This document shows, piece by piece, positions 1-8,281 of a stretch of 27,746 bases of DNA (position 1 is its first letter; every line of letters starts with the position of its first letter). The notes beneath the pieces are model-generated. The model searched no databases. It saw only the letters and a list, made by a program, of their open reading frames with translations, and had not been told where the DNA came from. The DNA is taken from the NCBI GenBank assembly GCA_016702335.1, contig JADJEF010000015.1, positions 1 through 27,746 of the forward strand, written 5' to 3'. The position numbers and the translations under genes are program-made. Origin of the DNA: Rhodocyclaceae bacterium (GTDB lineage Bacteria > Pseudomonadota > Gammaproteobacteria > Burkholderiales > Rhodocyclaceae).

Positions 1-2476
1 CGGGGTTTACGATCCTGAACCTCGCGCAGCAGCTCGGGAAGCCAGAGAAACGGATCGTTACCGTGCCGTTCACGAACGGTGTCGAGCAGGCCTACGTTGT
101 CGGTGGTGGCCGAGAGCACGGTGATGAAATCGTCCATGCCACTGAGGTCCAGCTCGCAGATGGCGCTGCTGTGGCCTTGTTTCACGAGAAAGCGGCGCCC
201 GCCTTGCGCGCCGAGGCTGCGCACGATGCCGAACTCGGCCTCGCTCAGGCCAAAGCCTTCGACGTACTCCTCGCGCACCGCTTCCGGGTTGGCCAGGAGA
301 AGATCTTGGTCCACGCTTTGTTCGACCATGGTCCGCCCGATGGGGTGGCGCAGCACATCGGATGGGCTCTGGGTGTCGAAAATGCGGGCCGTTTGCTTGC
401 GGATGGTCTTCTGCTTCTGTTTGGCGAAGTCGCTGAAGATCTCGTGGTCCAGCGCTTTCCAGAACTCCGAGATCACATAGATCAGGCGTTCGCCGTTGAC
501 CAGCTCTTCCATCACCTGCAGCAGGTAGAGCATGACCGGCGTGCGCACTTCGGGCAGGTCCAGAAACTCGGTGGTGTCGAAGGCGATCACCGATGCCGCT
601 TCCAGGTCCGCCAACTGGTCGTTGGCTTGGTCGGCACCCAGCCCGGGGCACCGCCCTCACACCAGCGCCCGAGCCGCTCGTACAGGCTGTTTTCACCCGA
701 CTTTGGCAGGTTCTGGCGAACCGTCGAGAAGCGGCGCAGGGCAGAGTGGCATGGTGGCCACCGTCTTGACGGCGTCGGCAATCGCGCGTTCATCGGCCGG
801 CAGCAAAGGCAGGAGCAGGCGTGGCGATGCAGATTGCAGATCAGCTGCTCCAGAACTGGATGCGGGCTGGCGTGGGGTCTCGCTGCAGCGGGTTCAGGTG
901 GGTGGGCTTGCCTGCTTCGAGGTGAAATAGCGACCGTTCAAGGCGCGGATCGCGATCTCGCAGCCTCGGTCCAGGTCGAACAATGCCGGGCGAGGCGCCG
1001 GGTTCCGCTTGCAGTGAGCGTGAGCAGGAACATCTCCAGCGTGGTCTTACCGACGCCAGTGGAGCCGATGATGATGGTGTTGCCGGGCGGCTTCTTGTCG
1101 GCGGAGTCTTTCGCCTTCCGGGCTGCTGTGCGGGTTCAAATAGAAGGGCTGGCCCGATGGGGTGCGCAGCAAGGCCAGCGCCTCCCCAGGGGTTTCCGTC
1201 TCGCTTGCCCCGGGCAAAGTGACCCGCTGGCCAGGGCCGCAAAGGCGCGGGACGACAACTTGGCATCGCGCGGGCGCCTGCCAGTTGCCGGGCATCTGGG
1301 CAAACCAGGCGGCATCGGCCACCAGATCCACCGGCGACATCTGCAGGCTGGACGCTTCGCCCACGGCCCAATCGCTTGCGCTGCCCGCCGCCCGGCATCA
1401 GCCAGGCTGTCTTCGCCGGGCTGACCGGACACCGCAAACTGTGGTGGTACTCGCCCATGCAGAACTGCCCATCGCCCAGCTCGTTGCGACTTCGTCCATA
1501 TCGGCGATCTGGCTGGCCTCACGTCGTCGCTGGCAATCAGCTGGTCGCGTTGCAGCTCCAGCGCTCGCATGGCTTCGCGCCGGGGCAGTATCGAAAAGCT
1601 CTGGTTTCGATGAACTCGCTGTCTTCATACAGCAGCGCGTTCAGGATGCCAGGCTCCACCGCGTCGGCGTATTCGCCCTGATGTCCACCAGGGCCGCGCA
1701 ACGGCGCTGTTCGCCATGCGCAGTTCAGTTTGTCGCCACCGGAACGACAGGCGGGTGGTGGGAAGCGTGCCGGTACAGCGGCCCCGCCGCAAGTGGAACT
1801 GGCCTCCAGCTGCCGTTGACCAGATAGCCCAGAAACTCGCCAGTTCGGGTACCGCCTTGGACCTTGCATGCGCGCCCAGAAGTTGAGGCCAAAGCCGCGC
1901 AGCACCCGGTGCACGAACGCGGTTCGTTCTTCCATCACGCGCAAGGCCTCAGTGTGCGCTGCGGCAATAGCGGTCTTTGAACGCTGGGTCGATTGCAGCG
2001 CCCGGCTGAGGCGTGAAGCATTGGGCGGTAGACCAGCGTCGGGGTACAGCTCGTTGCTCATCATGGCGTGCTTGCCCAGCCTGGCTTGGTAGGCCTGTGA
2101 CAGGTCGCGCGCAAAGCCTGCCTGGGGCGGATCTTCCAGTTGGTCCTGAATCTTCCGGTGCAGCCGGTGGGTCCACACGGCCCATTGGCCGCCCGCCAGA
2201 TTCCGCAGCAGGCTGCACAGTGCTTCATGCCGTTCTGCGATCAGGTGTTCGTCGGCACATTCAGAAGGCCACGCCGTCAAGACGCCAGACAACGCATGAA
2301 ATCGCCCCACGCGTGATGACATCGTGCTCGCTGACCAGCGAGGAGAAGGGGACAAACCGTGTGAGCGGGTTTTCCTTCAGCGCTTGTGCCCAGTGGCGCG
2401 GCTGTGGCTGCCCTGCAGCAGGTCGCCCAGGGCGACGACGTGCCGCGCCACCCGCTCGGTCAAACATGCCAAACAT
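1..2476 (-). CDS. virB4: VirB4-type T4SS ATPase (3' end beyond window, several frameshifts)
   Basis: ATPase that powers pilus assembly and DNA transfer at the inner-membrane base of a type IV secretion system. The start (ATG at 2476) overlaps the end of virB3. The N-terminal part includes the stretch ENPLTRFVPFSSLVSEHDVI. A Walker A loop, GNTIIIGSTGVGKTTLEM, lies at about 1032-1083. Downstream, VIAFDTTEFLDLPE precedes RLIYVISEFWKALDHEIF (about 455-510), the usual Walker B side of VirB4. The segment at 1-500 reads cleanly through QSPSDVLRHPIG and SVDQDLLLANPEAV to the window edge, with no stop seen. At least five frame changes occur (near 2270, 1850, 1500, 1130 and 650), each with conserved sequence resuming in another frame, so sequencing indels are the likely cause. 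The virB1-virB2-virB3-virB4 order is canonical. Confidence 0.88.
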
Positions 2477-2793
2477 CGGAGCCTCCCCGGTAGAGCGTGG
2501 GCGAGTAGCTGCGCGCGCGCCAGAACCGCCGGTTACGGTCGTGCAGCTTCAGCTTGAGGGCTACAACCATCTGCCGGAACCGCTGGTCATCGCGGGCTGT
2601 CAACCAGCGCATCCAGAGCAACACCGGTGCAATGGAAAGGACCACACCAGCGCAAGCCCCAGCTCACCAGGATGCCGCCCCACGCAGTCAGCAACATGCC
2701 GGTGCCAAACAGGATCACCAGCGGCACCAGCGGTATGCCCAGCTTCGCCCGGCCCGGGCGCGTGGCGCCCTTGTAGATGGCTTCGGCCTGCAT
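2460..2793 (-). CDS. virB3: VirB3-like inner-membrane T4SS protein (one frameshift)
   Basis: Small inner-membrane component that works with VirB4. The reading begins MQAEAIYKGATRPGRAKLG, followed by a hydrophobic hairpin (IPLVPLVILFGTGMLLTAW, then a second segment ending VLLWMRWLT), which is the usual VirB3 pattern. The frame changes at about 2640; the second part ends GGSDVWHV at a stop that overlaps the virB4 start by 17 bases. A GTG at 2802 in the same frame is an alternative start. The length of about 110 residues fits the family. Its place between virB2 and virB4 supports the call more than the sequence alone does. Confidence 0.8.
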
Positions 2794-2811
2794 GGTCGTC
2801 ACCTTCAGCCG

Positions 2812-3101
2812 TCAGCTGACGATGTAACTGGCGAAGGCCGCCGCTCCGCCCACCAGCGTGCCGCCGATCAGCACATTGGCCACGTCCGCCAGGCGAGCGC
2901 CCTGGAAGATCATCTTGAAGCCGGCCAGATGATCGCGATGGTCACCACCGCAATCGAAATCGTCACCAGGATGGTGTTGACGTTGGTGACCGTGGTGTTG
3001 ATCTTGTCGAAGCCCTGTGCCCAGCTCTTTGAGGCTGCGGCCAACAGCAACAGGGCGGTTGCGGTGTGGCGCATGGAAACGAAGAGATGAAAGCGGTTCA
3101 T
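2812..3101 (-). CDS. virB2: VirB2-like pilin precursor (one frameshift)
   Basis: Major pilus subunit precursor. Starting at ATG 3101, it has an N-terminal signal-like segment (RHTATALLLLAAASKSWAQG; probable cleavage after AQ or WA) and two hydrophobic helices: TILVTISIAVVTIAIIWAGF, and after a frame change near 2930, ANVLIGGTLVGGAAAFASYI ending VS. Size (about 96 residues), signal peptide and two-helix layout are those of VirB2/TrbC pilins. The ATG overlaps the virB1 stop as ATGA, suggesting translational coupling. Confidence 0.85.
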
Positions 3102-3607
3102 GACGGCTCCTTCACGGGGTTGGGTTGGCTGATGGGAAGAGGGTTGCGGGCTGCAGCGACCACCTTGCGCACGTAGCCATGGCGAAAGCCGGTGCTGAAG
3201 TTGCCGCTGTAGTAGCAGGAGAGGGCAGCGCGCAAGGCGGCCTGCTCTGCTGATGTCCGAGACGAATTGCGTCGCGCCCGCTCGAAACACTCGCTCAACA
3301 CGGTCTGCATGGCGGCCAGGTTGGAGCAAGGTTCGAAGGCCGATTCCAGCGACAGGCCCAGGCGCCGGAAGTTGCCCAGGTTGATCTGCCCGAGGCCCAC
3401 GCTGAAGTTGCGGCCGGCGGCCTGCAGAGCCAGTGCGGTGGCCAGTGCCTCGGTGCGGTGGCGGGGTTGGCGTTGCAGCGAACCGCCCACGACGCCGATG
3501 GCCCAGGGGTTGAAGGCACTTTCGACGGCGACGAGCGCCTGTGCGGTGGTCAGGTGGACCTGTGGCGCGCAGGCCAAGGCCAGTGCCGCGAAGGTAGAGG
3601 CTTCCAT
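3098..3607 (-). CDS. virB1: VirB1-like lytic transglycosylase
   Basis: Periplasmic murein hydrolase that opens the cell wall for T4SS assembly. This 169-residue reading frame is intact. It has the SLT-fold signature: the catalytic glutamate in LVAVESAFNPWAIGVV (about residue 29), the SVGLGQINLGNF motif (about residues 69-80), and the late ALSCYYSGNFSTGF motif. The start at ATG 3607 lies about 10 bases after the stop of the preceding gene, and the stop overlaps virB2, so it sits inside one operon. No strong signal peptide is visible, although the first residues (ASTFAALALACAPQ) are hydrophobic, as is common for VirB1 proteins that start close to the catalytic domain. Confidence 0.88.
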   Translation of the reverse strand: MEASTFAALALACAPQVHLTTAQALVAVESAFNPWAIGVVGGSLQRQPRHRTEALATALALQAAGRNFSVGLGQINLGNFRRLGLSLESAFEPCSNLAAMQTVLSECFERARRNSSRTSAEQAALRAALSCYYSGNFSTGFRHGYVRKVVAAARNPLPISQPNPVKEPS

Positions 3608-3617
3608 GGCGCAGCCC

Positions 3618-4171
3618 TCACGGACGGGAGCGAAGCCAGGTGGCGTGGTCGTTGTCGTACTGGGTGTCCCAAGTGCCCAGCTGGGACTTCGCGACTGGGC
3701 TGAAGTCCGTCACGGTGTCGCCACCCATGTCCCACCAGGTGCGTGTGAACGGCTTGCCGTCGATCGTGACCGTGATCGCCCCGATGTAGTCGCAGGTGTA
3801 GATCGGACCGCTCTCGGACTCATGCACCCGGGTGTACTGGGGTGGGCAGTTGCCCGGCGCCCGAGCCCACACATGCCGAGCCGAGTTGCCCGCGCCAGAC
3901 ATCCCGCACGTAGGAAAGGCCTTGCCCCGAGCCAGATCCCGAAGCACCTTTCGGATCGGTGGCACACACTGAGGGACTGACTTCCAGCTCGGTGCCGCAA
4001 AGCACAGCAAAACCAGGCAGCCATCGACGGCGCGTGCCGCCGATGGTGCGGGCTTAAAGTGAGCAACAAGCTGGCGGCGGCGCTCGCCAGCGTTGCCGCC
4101 AAGCTTCTAGGCAAGTTTGCCGCTTTCGTGGAGCGCCAGCACAGGGTGTCGGCGAGAGGTGGATGGTTCAT
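3618..4171 (-). CDS. Unknown exported protein at the head of the virB cluster (frameshifted)
   Basis: Function not recognised. From ATG 4171 the protein begins MNHPPLADTLCWRSTKAANL and then has a hydrophobic stretch (AATLASAAASLLLTL), so it is probably exported. After frame changes near 4040 and 3840 the reading continues as TELEVSPSVCATDPKGASG, GLSYVRDVWRGQLGSACVG and finally YTRVHESESGPIYTCDYIG, ending HATWLRSRP at 3618. Several cysteines and the hydrophobic N-terminus suggest a periplasmic, perhaps disulfide-bonded, protein. It is only 10 bases upstream of virB1, so it is likely the first gene of the transfer operon. It could be an accessory mating-pair-formation protein; that is inference from position only. 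Confidence 0.5.
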
Positions 4172-4336
4172 GGACAAGTCCTCGGTTCGACGTTGTTCGT
4201 GAAGGGGCAGTGCTTGCCGTTTCTCTGAACACCGTGAGGTCAATGTAGGACTTGAAACCCCCAGCGCTGCTGCTGGATTTGGGCTGTTTTCCAGCACATT
4301 TGCACCGTGCGCAGTCGGTGTCTGCTGGGCACGCTG

Positions 4337-4365
4337 AAAAAAAGAAACCCGGCGCAAAGGCCGGG
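4337..4365 (-). terminator. Rho-independent terminator after umuC
   Basis: On the minus strand a GCCGGG / CCCGGC stem (4360-4365 and 4348-4353, six-base loop) is followed by a T-rich run (the plus strand shows seven A at 4337-4343). It lies about 140 bases after the umuC stop and before the transfer operon, so it most likely ends the umuDC transcript and insulates the virB genes. Confidence 0.75.
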
Positions 4366-4506
4366 CAAATTCAAAGTCGCTGTCACACGACTTTTCAGGG
4401 AGGAGGGCCGACTGTTCAGGCCGACCGGAACCATTATCGATTCAGGTCGCTGAAACGTCTACGAAAAATTGGGCCTGATGCACAGCAGTGCCCCTCACTG
4501 GGAGTA

Positions 4507-5823
4507 TCACGTCCGCACCACGGGCATGTCTTCCCATCGCGTTGTGTACTGCGGCGTGCGCCGCTCCTGTTTCATCGACCAGCGCCTGCGATCTCCTTCT
4601 GGGCCAGAGCTGCCCAGGAGGACCGTGCCCCGGCCATAGCGGCGGTTTAGCCCATCCAGGGCGCCCATCAACCGCCCTTGTCCCGTCTCTCCTCAGGCTC
4701 CTCGTCACAGCGCCAGTTCATCCTGGTGCACCGAAGCCGGTTGAAGCTCCATCAGCATCACCCCGGCCTTGGCGTACAGGAAGTCCGGTTTGTAGATGCA
4801 GCGCAGGCCGGTCATGGCCGCATCGGCGATCAGCGAACTGTCGGCGGTGGGTCTTCGTAACGGCACCACGATGGACCGGCTGTACTGGGGATCGGGCCGG
4901 AACGGACTGGTCCGCACAAAGGTCAGCACCTGGTGGGCGAGACCTTCTTGGCGCCGCAGCTTCTCGGCCGCCCGGCTGGCGAATTCGCTGACGGCTTCGC
5001 TGAGGTCTTGCAGCGCGGTCACCGGGCGACCAAACGACCGTGTGCAGGCGATCTCCTGTTTGTCTGGTACCGCGTCTTGCAGATCCACACAGGACTGCCC
5101 CTGCAGCTCCCGCACCGTGCGCTCCAGCACCACCGACCAACGCTGGCGTACCGTGGCCAGGTCCATGCGGGCGAGATCCAGCACCGTGTGGATGCCACCC
5201 TCTTTGAGCTGCGCCGCAATGCGACGGCCCACACCCCAGACTTCCTCGACCGGCGTGGCCGCCAGCACCTCATCCCGTGCTGTTGGTTCCAGTGCAGCCA
5301 GGTTGCAGATTTGAGCCAGTTCGGCGGGGTAACTGCCGGGTTTGCGTTCGGCTGTCTTGGCGATGTGGTTGGCCAGCTTGGCCAGGGTCTTGGTTTGCCC
5401 AATGCCGATGCAGCAGGGGATGCCCACCCACTGCAACACCCGCTCGCGGATCACCCGGCTGCGTTTGAGCAGATCACCTCGGATGCCCGAGAGATCCACA
5501 AACGACTCGTCGATGGAATAGATCTCCTGCCGGTGACCGAGCCCGGCCACCAGGCTCATCATGCGGTCGCTCAGGTCTCCGTACAGCGGGAAGTTCGCCG
5601 ACAGGGCCACCAAGCCGTGTGATTCGGCCATGTGCCGGATCTTGAACCAGGGCGCACCCATGGCGATGCCCAGCGCCTTGGCCTCGTTGGAGCGGGCAAT
5701 CGCGCAACCGTCGTTGTTGGAGAGCACCACCACCGGTTTGCCGTTCAGGCTGGGGCGGAACACACGCTCGCAAGAGACGTAGAAATTGTTGCCATCGACC
5801 AGGGCATACAGCGGAGCAGCCAT
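4507..5823 (-). CDS. umuC: UmuC, catalytic subunit of DNA polymerase V
   Basis: Y-family translesion polymerase, active with processed UmuD in SOS mutagenesis. The first 372 residues read without break from ATG 5823. The palm signatures are present: ALVDGNNFYVSCERVF near the N-terminus (first metal ligand), then IYSIDESFVDLSG (catalytic DE pair). A helix-hairpin-helix region (VEEVWGVGRRIAAQLKEGGI) and a little-finger domain follow. A stop appears after HQDELAL, but the same frame resumes as GRLMGALDGLNRRYGRGT and ends TTRWEDMPVVRT at 4507, the normal UmuC C-terminus. The short bridge (4680-4700) reads DEEPEERRDKG in another frame, so two compensating indels, not truncation, explain the stops. 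The gene starts 10 bases after umuD. Confidence 0.93.
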
Positions 5824-5832
5824 GAAACACGC

Positions 5833-6288
5833 TCAACCAAGGTTCGACAGCTTCAGCGCTTGCACTGTTTGATCGCCCGCGATCACCACGCCCCCACCTC
5901 GACCGTCCGGCCTTCGGTGGGCACGATGTCGGCGAGGTCGGGTTGGCGGCCTGGAGCTTGGGCCGCCCCGCGTTGCCAGAGCTGCTTGCAGGTGAAGTCT
6001 CCATCGACCACCGCCACCACAATCTGGCCGTGGCTGGGCTTGATCGCCCGGTCCACCAGCAGCACATCCCCATCGAAGATGCCCGCCTCACGCATGGACT
6101 CACCCCGCACCGTCATGCTGTAGGTGGCCTGAGGGTGCTTGATCAGGTGTTCGAGCACGTCGATGCGTTTGGCTTGGAAATCCTCGGCCGGCGACGGAAA
6201 GCCCGCCCGAATCCGGGATTCAAGTTGGAAGGCGGAGGGCGTAATCGGCCAAGGGCTTTGTGCTGCAGCGCCCCGGACTCGGCGCCAT
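5833..6288 (-). CDS. umuD: UmuD, SOS mutagenesis S24-family self-cleaving protein (frameshifted)
   Basis: LexA-like protein that cleaves itself after RecA activation and joins UmuC in Pol V. The visible core has the cleavage region RAGFPSPAEDF (Ala-Gly scissile bond), the catalytic serine in TVRGESMREAGIFDGD and the catalytic lysine in VAVVDGDFTCKQL. The start chosen is ATG 6288, just after the LexA box, giving MAPSPGRCSTKPLADYALRL and then a frame change near 6225 into LESRIRAGF. An apparent stop after VEVGAW (5883) is another indel: the next frame gives WGVVIAGDQTVQALKLSNLG ending at 5833, the expected UmuD tail. The umuC start follows at once, so the two form an operon under LexA. Confidence 0.9.
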
Positions 6289-6321
6289 GGAACAGAGGTG
6301 ACAACAGGTGACCTTCTACAA

Positions 6322-6341
6322 TACTGGACATAACAACAGTA
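6322..6341. promoter_or_regulatory. LexA operator (SOS box) shared by umuDC and yedK
   Basis: The minus strand reads TACTGTTGTTATGTCCAGTA, which matches the E. coli-type LexA box TACTGT-N8-ACAGTA at all but one of the 12 fixed positions. It lies 34 bases before the umuD start on one side and 74 bases before the yedK start on the other. A single operator in this position could repress both divergent transcripts. Confidence 0.85.
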
Positions 6342-6414
6342 TAGAAGCCAAGCCCGTCCTTGGGGAATGCTTCACATTGAAAACCGGCGCGAATCCGCGC
6401 ATAGGATGGAACTC

Positions 6415-7039
6415 ATGCAGTCACTACGAAGGCGTGCGAGACGCAGGTCTTGCGAAAGGTGTTCCAGGTGGAGCCACCGGCCGACATGGGAAAAGCCGAT
6501 CTCTGGCCGGGATACCCCGGCCTGCTGATCCGCCGCCCTAGGAGAAGGACTCGGGGGGATGATGCAGTACCAGATCGGAAGCGTTACCCGGCCTGTTTGG
6601 CCCCGGTGCCCCACTGGGCGACCGACTTGAAGATCTGCCGCAGTACCTACAACGCCCGCAGCGAGACGGTGGCCACCAAACCGAGTTTTCGGGGGCCTGG
6701 AAGAGGGCGCAGCACTGCATCATCCCGGCCCAGGCCATCTACGAACCGGACTGGCGCAGCGGCAAGGCCGTTCCCACTCGTATCGAACGGTCAGACGGTC
6801 GGCCCATGGGCATTGCAGGTTTGTGGTCTGCCTGGAAGTCTCCCAAGGGGAATGGGTGCACAGCTACACCATGCTGACGACCAACGCCGATGCCCACCCG
6901 CTGATGAACCAGTTTCACAAGCCGACCGACGAGAAACGCATGGTTGTGGTGTTGCCGGGAGTCGGTCTATGACGAGTGGCTGGTGGCGACGGCTGAGCGC
7001 AGTGGGCAGTTGCTGGTGCCGTTGCGGCGGAGGGGTTGA
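6415..7039 (+). CDS. yedK: YedK/HMCES-type SRAP protein, SOS-associated abasic-site crosslinker (frameshifted)
   Basis: SRAP proteins form a covalent thiazolidine link with abasic sites in single-stranded DNA through Cys2. After correcting frames the protein reads CSHYEGVRDA, LRKVFQVEPPADMGKADLWP, PHWATDLKICRSTYNARSET, CIIPAQAIYEPDW (active-site glutamate in the YEP motif), RPMGIAGLWSAWKSPKGEW, SYTMLTTNADAHPLMNQFH (active-site histidine region) and VYDEWLVATAERSGQLLVPL. The start is damaged: ATG at 6415 runs into the CSHYE codons in the wrong frame, as though two bases of ATG-TGC were lost; the true protein should begin MCSHYE. At least four more frame changes occur. It is divergent from umuD across the LexA box, consistent with SOS control. 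Confidence 0.88.
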
Positions 7040-7221
7040 GGTGGGGAGGAACGAGATTGAAGGAGGTGGGAGACAAGTTGCAGCGAGATCGGCCTGTCGG
7101 CGTATTGACCATGAAGGTCTGCTTTTTTGACACAGTTCGCCTTCGACATAGAGCCCTAGACGCTGCCTCCACACGATGGCGACCGAGCAGCCGCTCCAGA
7201 ATGCGAGACAATAGCGAGATC

Positions 7222-8281
7222 ATGGCGAACGGCGATCAACTCAAAGCACTGCTGCGTTCTCACGCGGAGGGCGACGATCGCCACTTCTACTCGGTGGCCA
7301 TGCAGATGGCCGCCCATGAGGCGAAGCAAGGTCACGGAAAGCTGGCCGAAGAGCTGCGCGAATTAATCGATGCCGCGAAGGCACGCCGCAACGCGAGCGG
7401 TCGGGGATGGAGCGATCCCGCTCACAAGGCCCAAAGGCGAGCTTGCAGGGCTGTTGAGCGTCTCCTACCCTTCGCTCCGATTTGAGCGACATGGTGCTGT
7501 CCGAGTCGTTGCAGCAGAGCCTGCAACGTGTGCTCAAAGAACAAAGGCATCTGTCGAAGTTGCGCAGCCACGGACTGTACCCGCGGCGCAAGCTGCTACT
7601 CATCGGCCCGTCGGGTACCGGCAAGACGATGACCGCCTCGGCGCTCGCGGGCGAACTCGGTATGCCATTGTTCGTGGTTCGTTTGGACGCGCTCATCACG
7701 AAGTTTATGGGGAGACAGCGGCGAAGCTGCGTCAAGTCTTTGACGCCGTAACGTCGACTCGCGGCGTCTATTTCTTCGACGAATTCGATGCGATTGGCAG
7801 CCAGCGTGGAATGGCGAACGACGTGGGCGAAATTCGCCGGATCTTGAACAGCTTCCTGCTCATGATCGAGCAGGACGATTCCAACAGCGTGATTGTCGCA
7901 GCGACCAACCACCCGGACATTTTGGATGAAGCACTCTTCAGGCGCTTCGACGATGTGGTCGAGTACCACGTGCCGTCTACGGCGGAGGTGCAGGCGCTGC
8001 TGCGGATGCGCCTAGCTGTCTATGTCAAGTCGAAGAAGGACCTTGCAGGCCTGGCAACAGAGGCAAATGGCCTAAGTCATGCGGAGATCGCGCGAGCGAT
8101 CGACGACGCGCTCAAAGAAGCCGTGATGCACGATCAGGAAATTATCCCGGCCGAAGCGCTGCGCTTCCTGCTGCAGCAGCGCCAGGCGTGCGCCGCCGCA
8201 CCGCTGGCGGCAAAGATTAAGCGCGTTCATTTGCATGGCCACAGAGAACCAACAGAGGCGCCCGCATCTCTTTCCACATGA
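7222..8281 (+). CDS. ietA: IetA-like AAA+ ATPase of an IetAS defence system (frameshifted)
   Basis: AAA+ ATPase predicted to act with the adjacent subtilisin-like protease. It starts MANGDQLKALLRSHAEGDDR, a helical N-terminal region. After a frame change near 7400 it continues IPLTRPKGELAGLLSVSYP, then near 7480 LSDMVLSESLQQSLQRVLKE. Walker A is LLLIGPSGTGKTMTASALAG (about 7600-7640), Walker B VYFFDEFDAIGSQRG (7768 onward), sensor 1 VIVAATNHPDILDEALF, and an arginine finger ALFRRFDDVVEYHVP. A frame change near 7710 separates KFMG from ETAAKLRQVFDAV. The C-terminus holds the alpha-helical lid (GLSHAEIARAIDDALKEAV). It overlaps the start of ietS by 47 bases as read, so its last residues may be off-frame. 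Family and pairing identify it; activity is inferred. Confidence 0.85.

Noticed and set aside
63..1424. Long plus-strand open frame of 453 codons
   Set aside because: It is antisense to virB4, whose Walker and downstream motifs read on the minus strand; the frame is a GC-rich shadow with no domain.
4705..5823. Truncated UmuC
   Set aside because: The normal C-terminus continues in the same frame after a short two-indel bridge, so truncation is only apparent.
7100..7130. Terminator after yedK (GACC-ATGAA-GGTC followed by T6)
   Set aside because: The stem has only four pairs; too weak to call.
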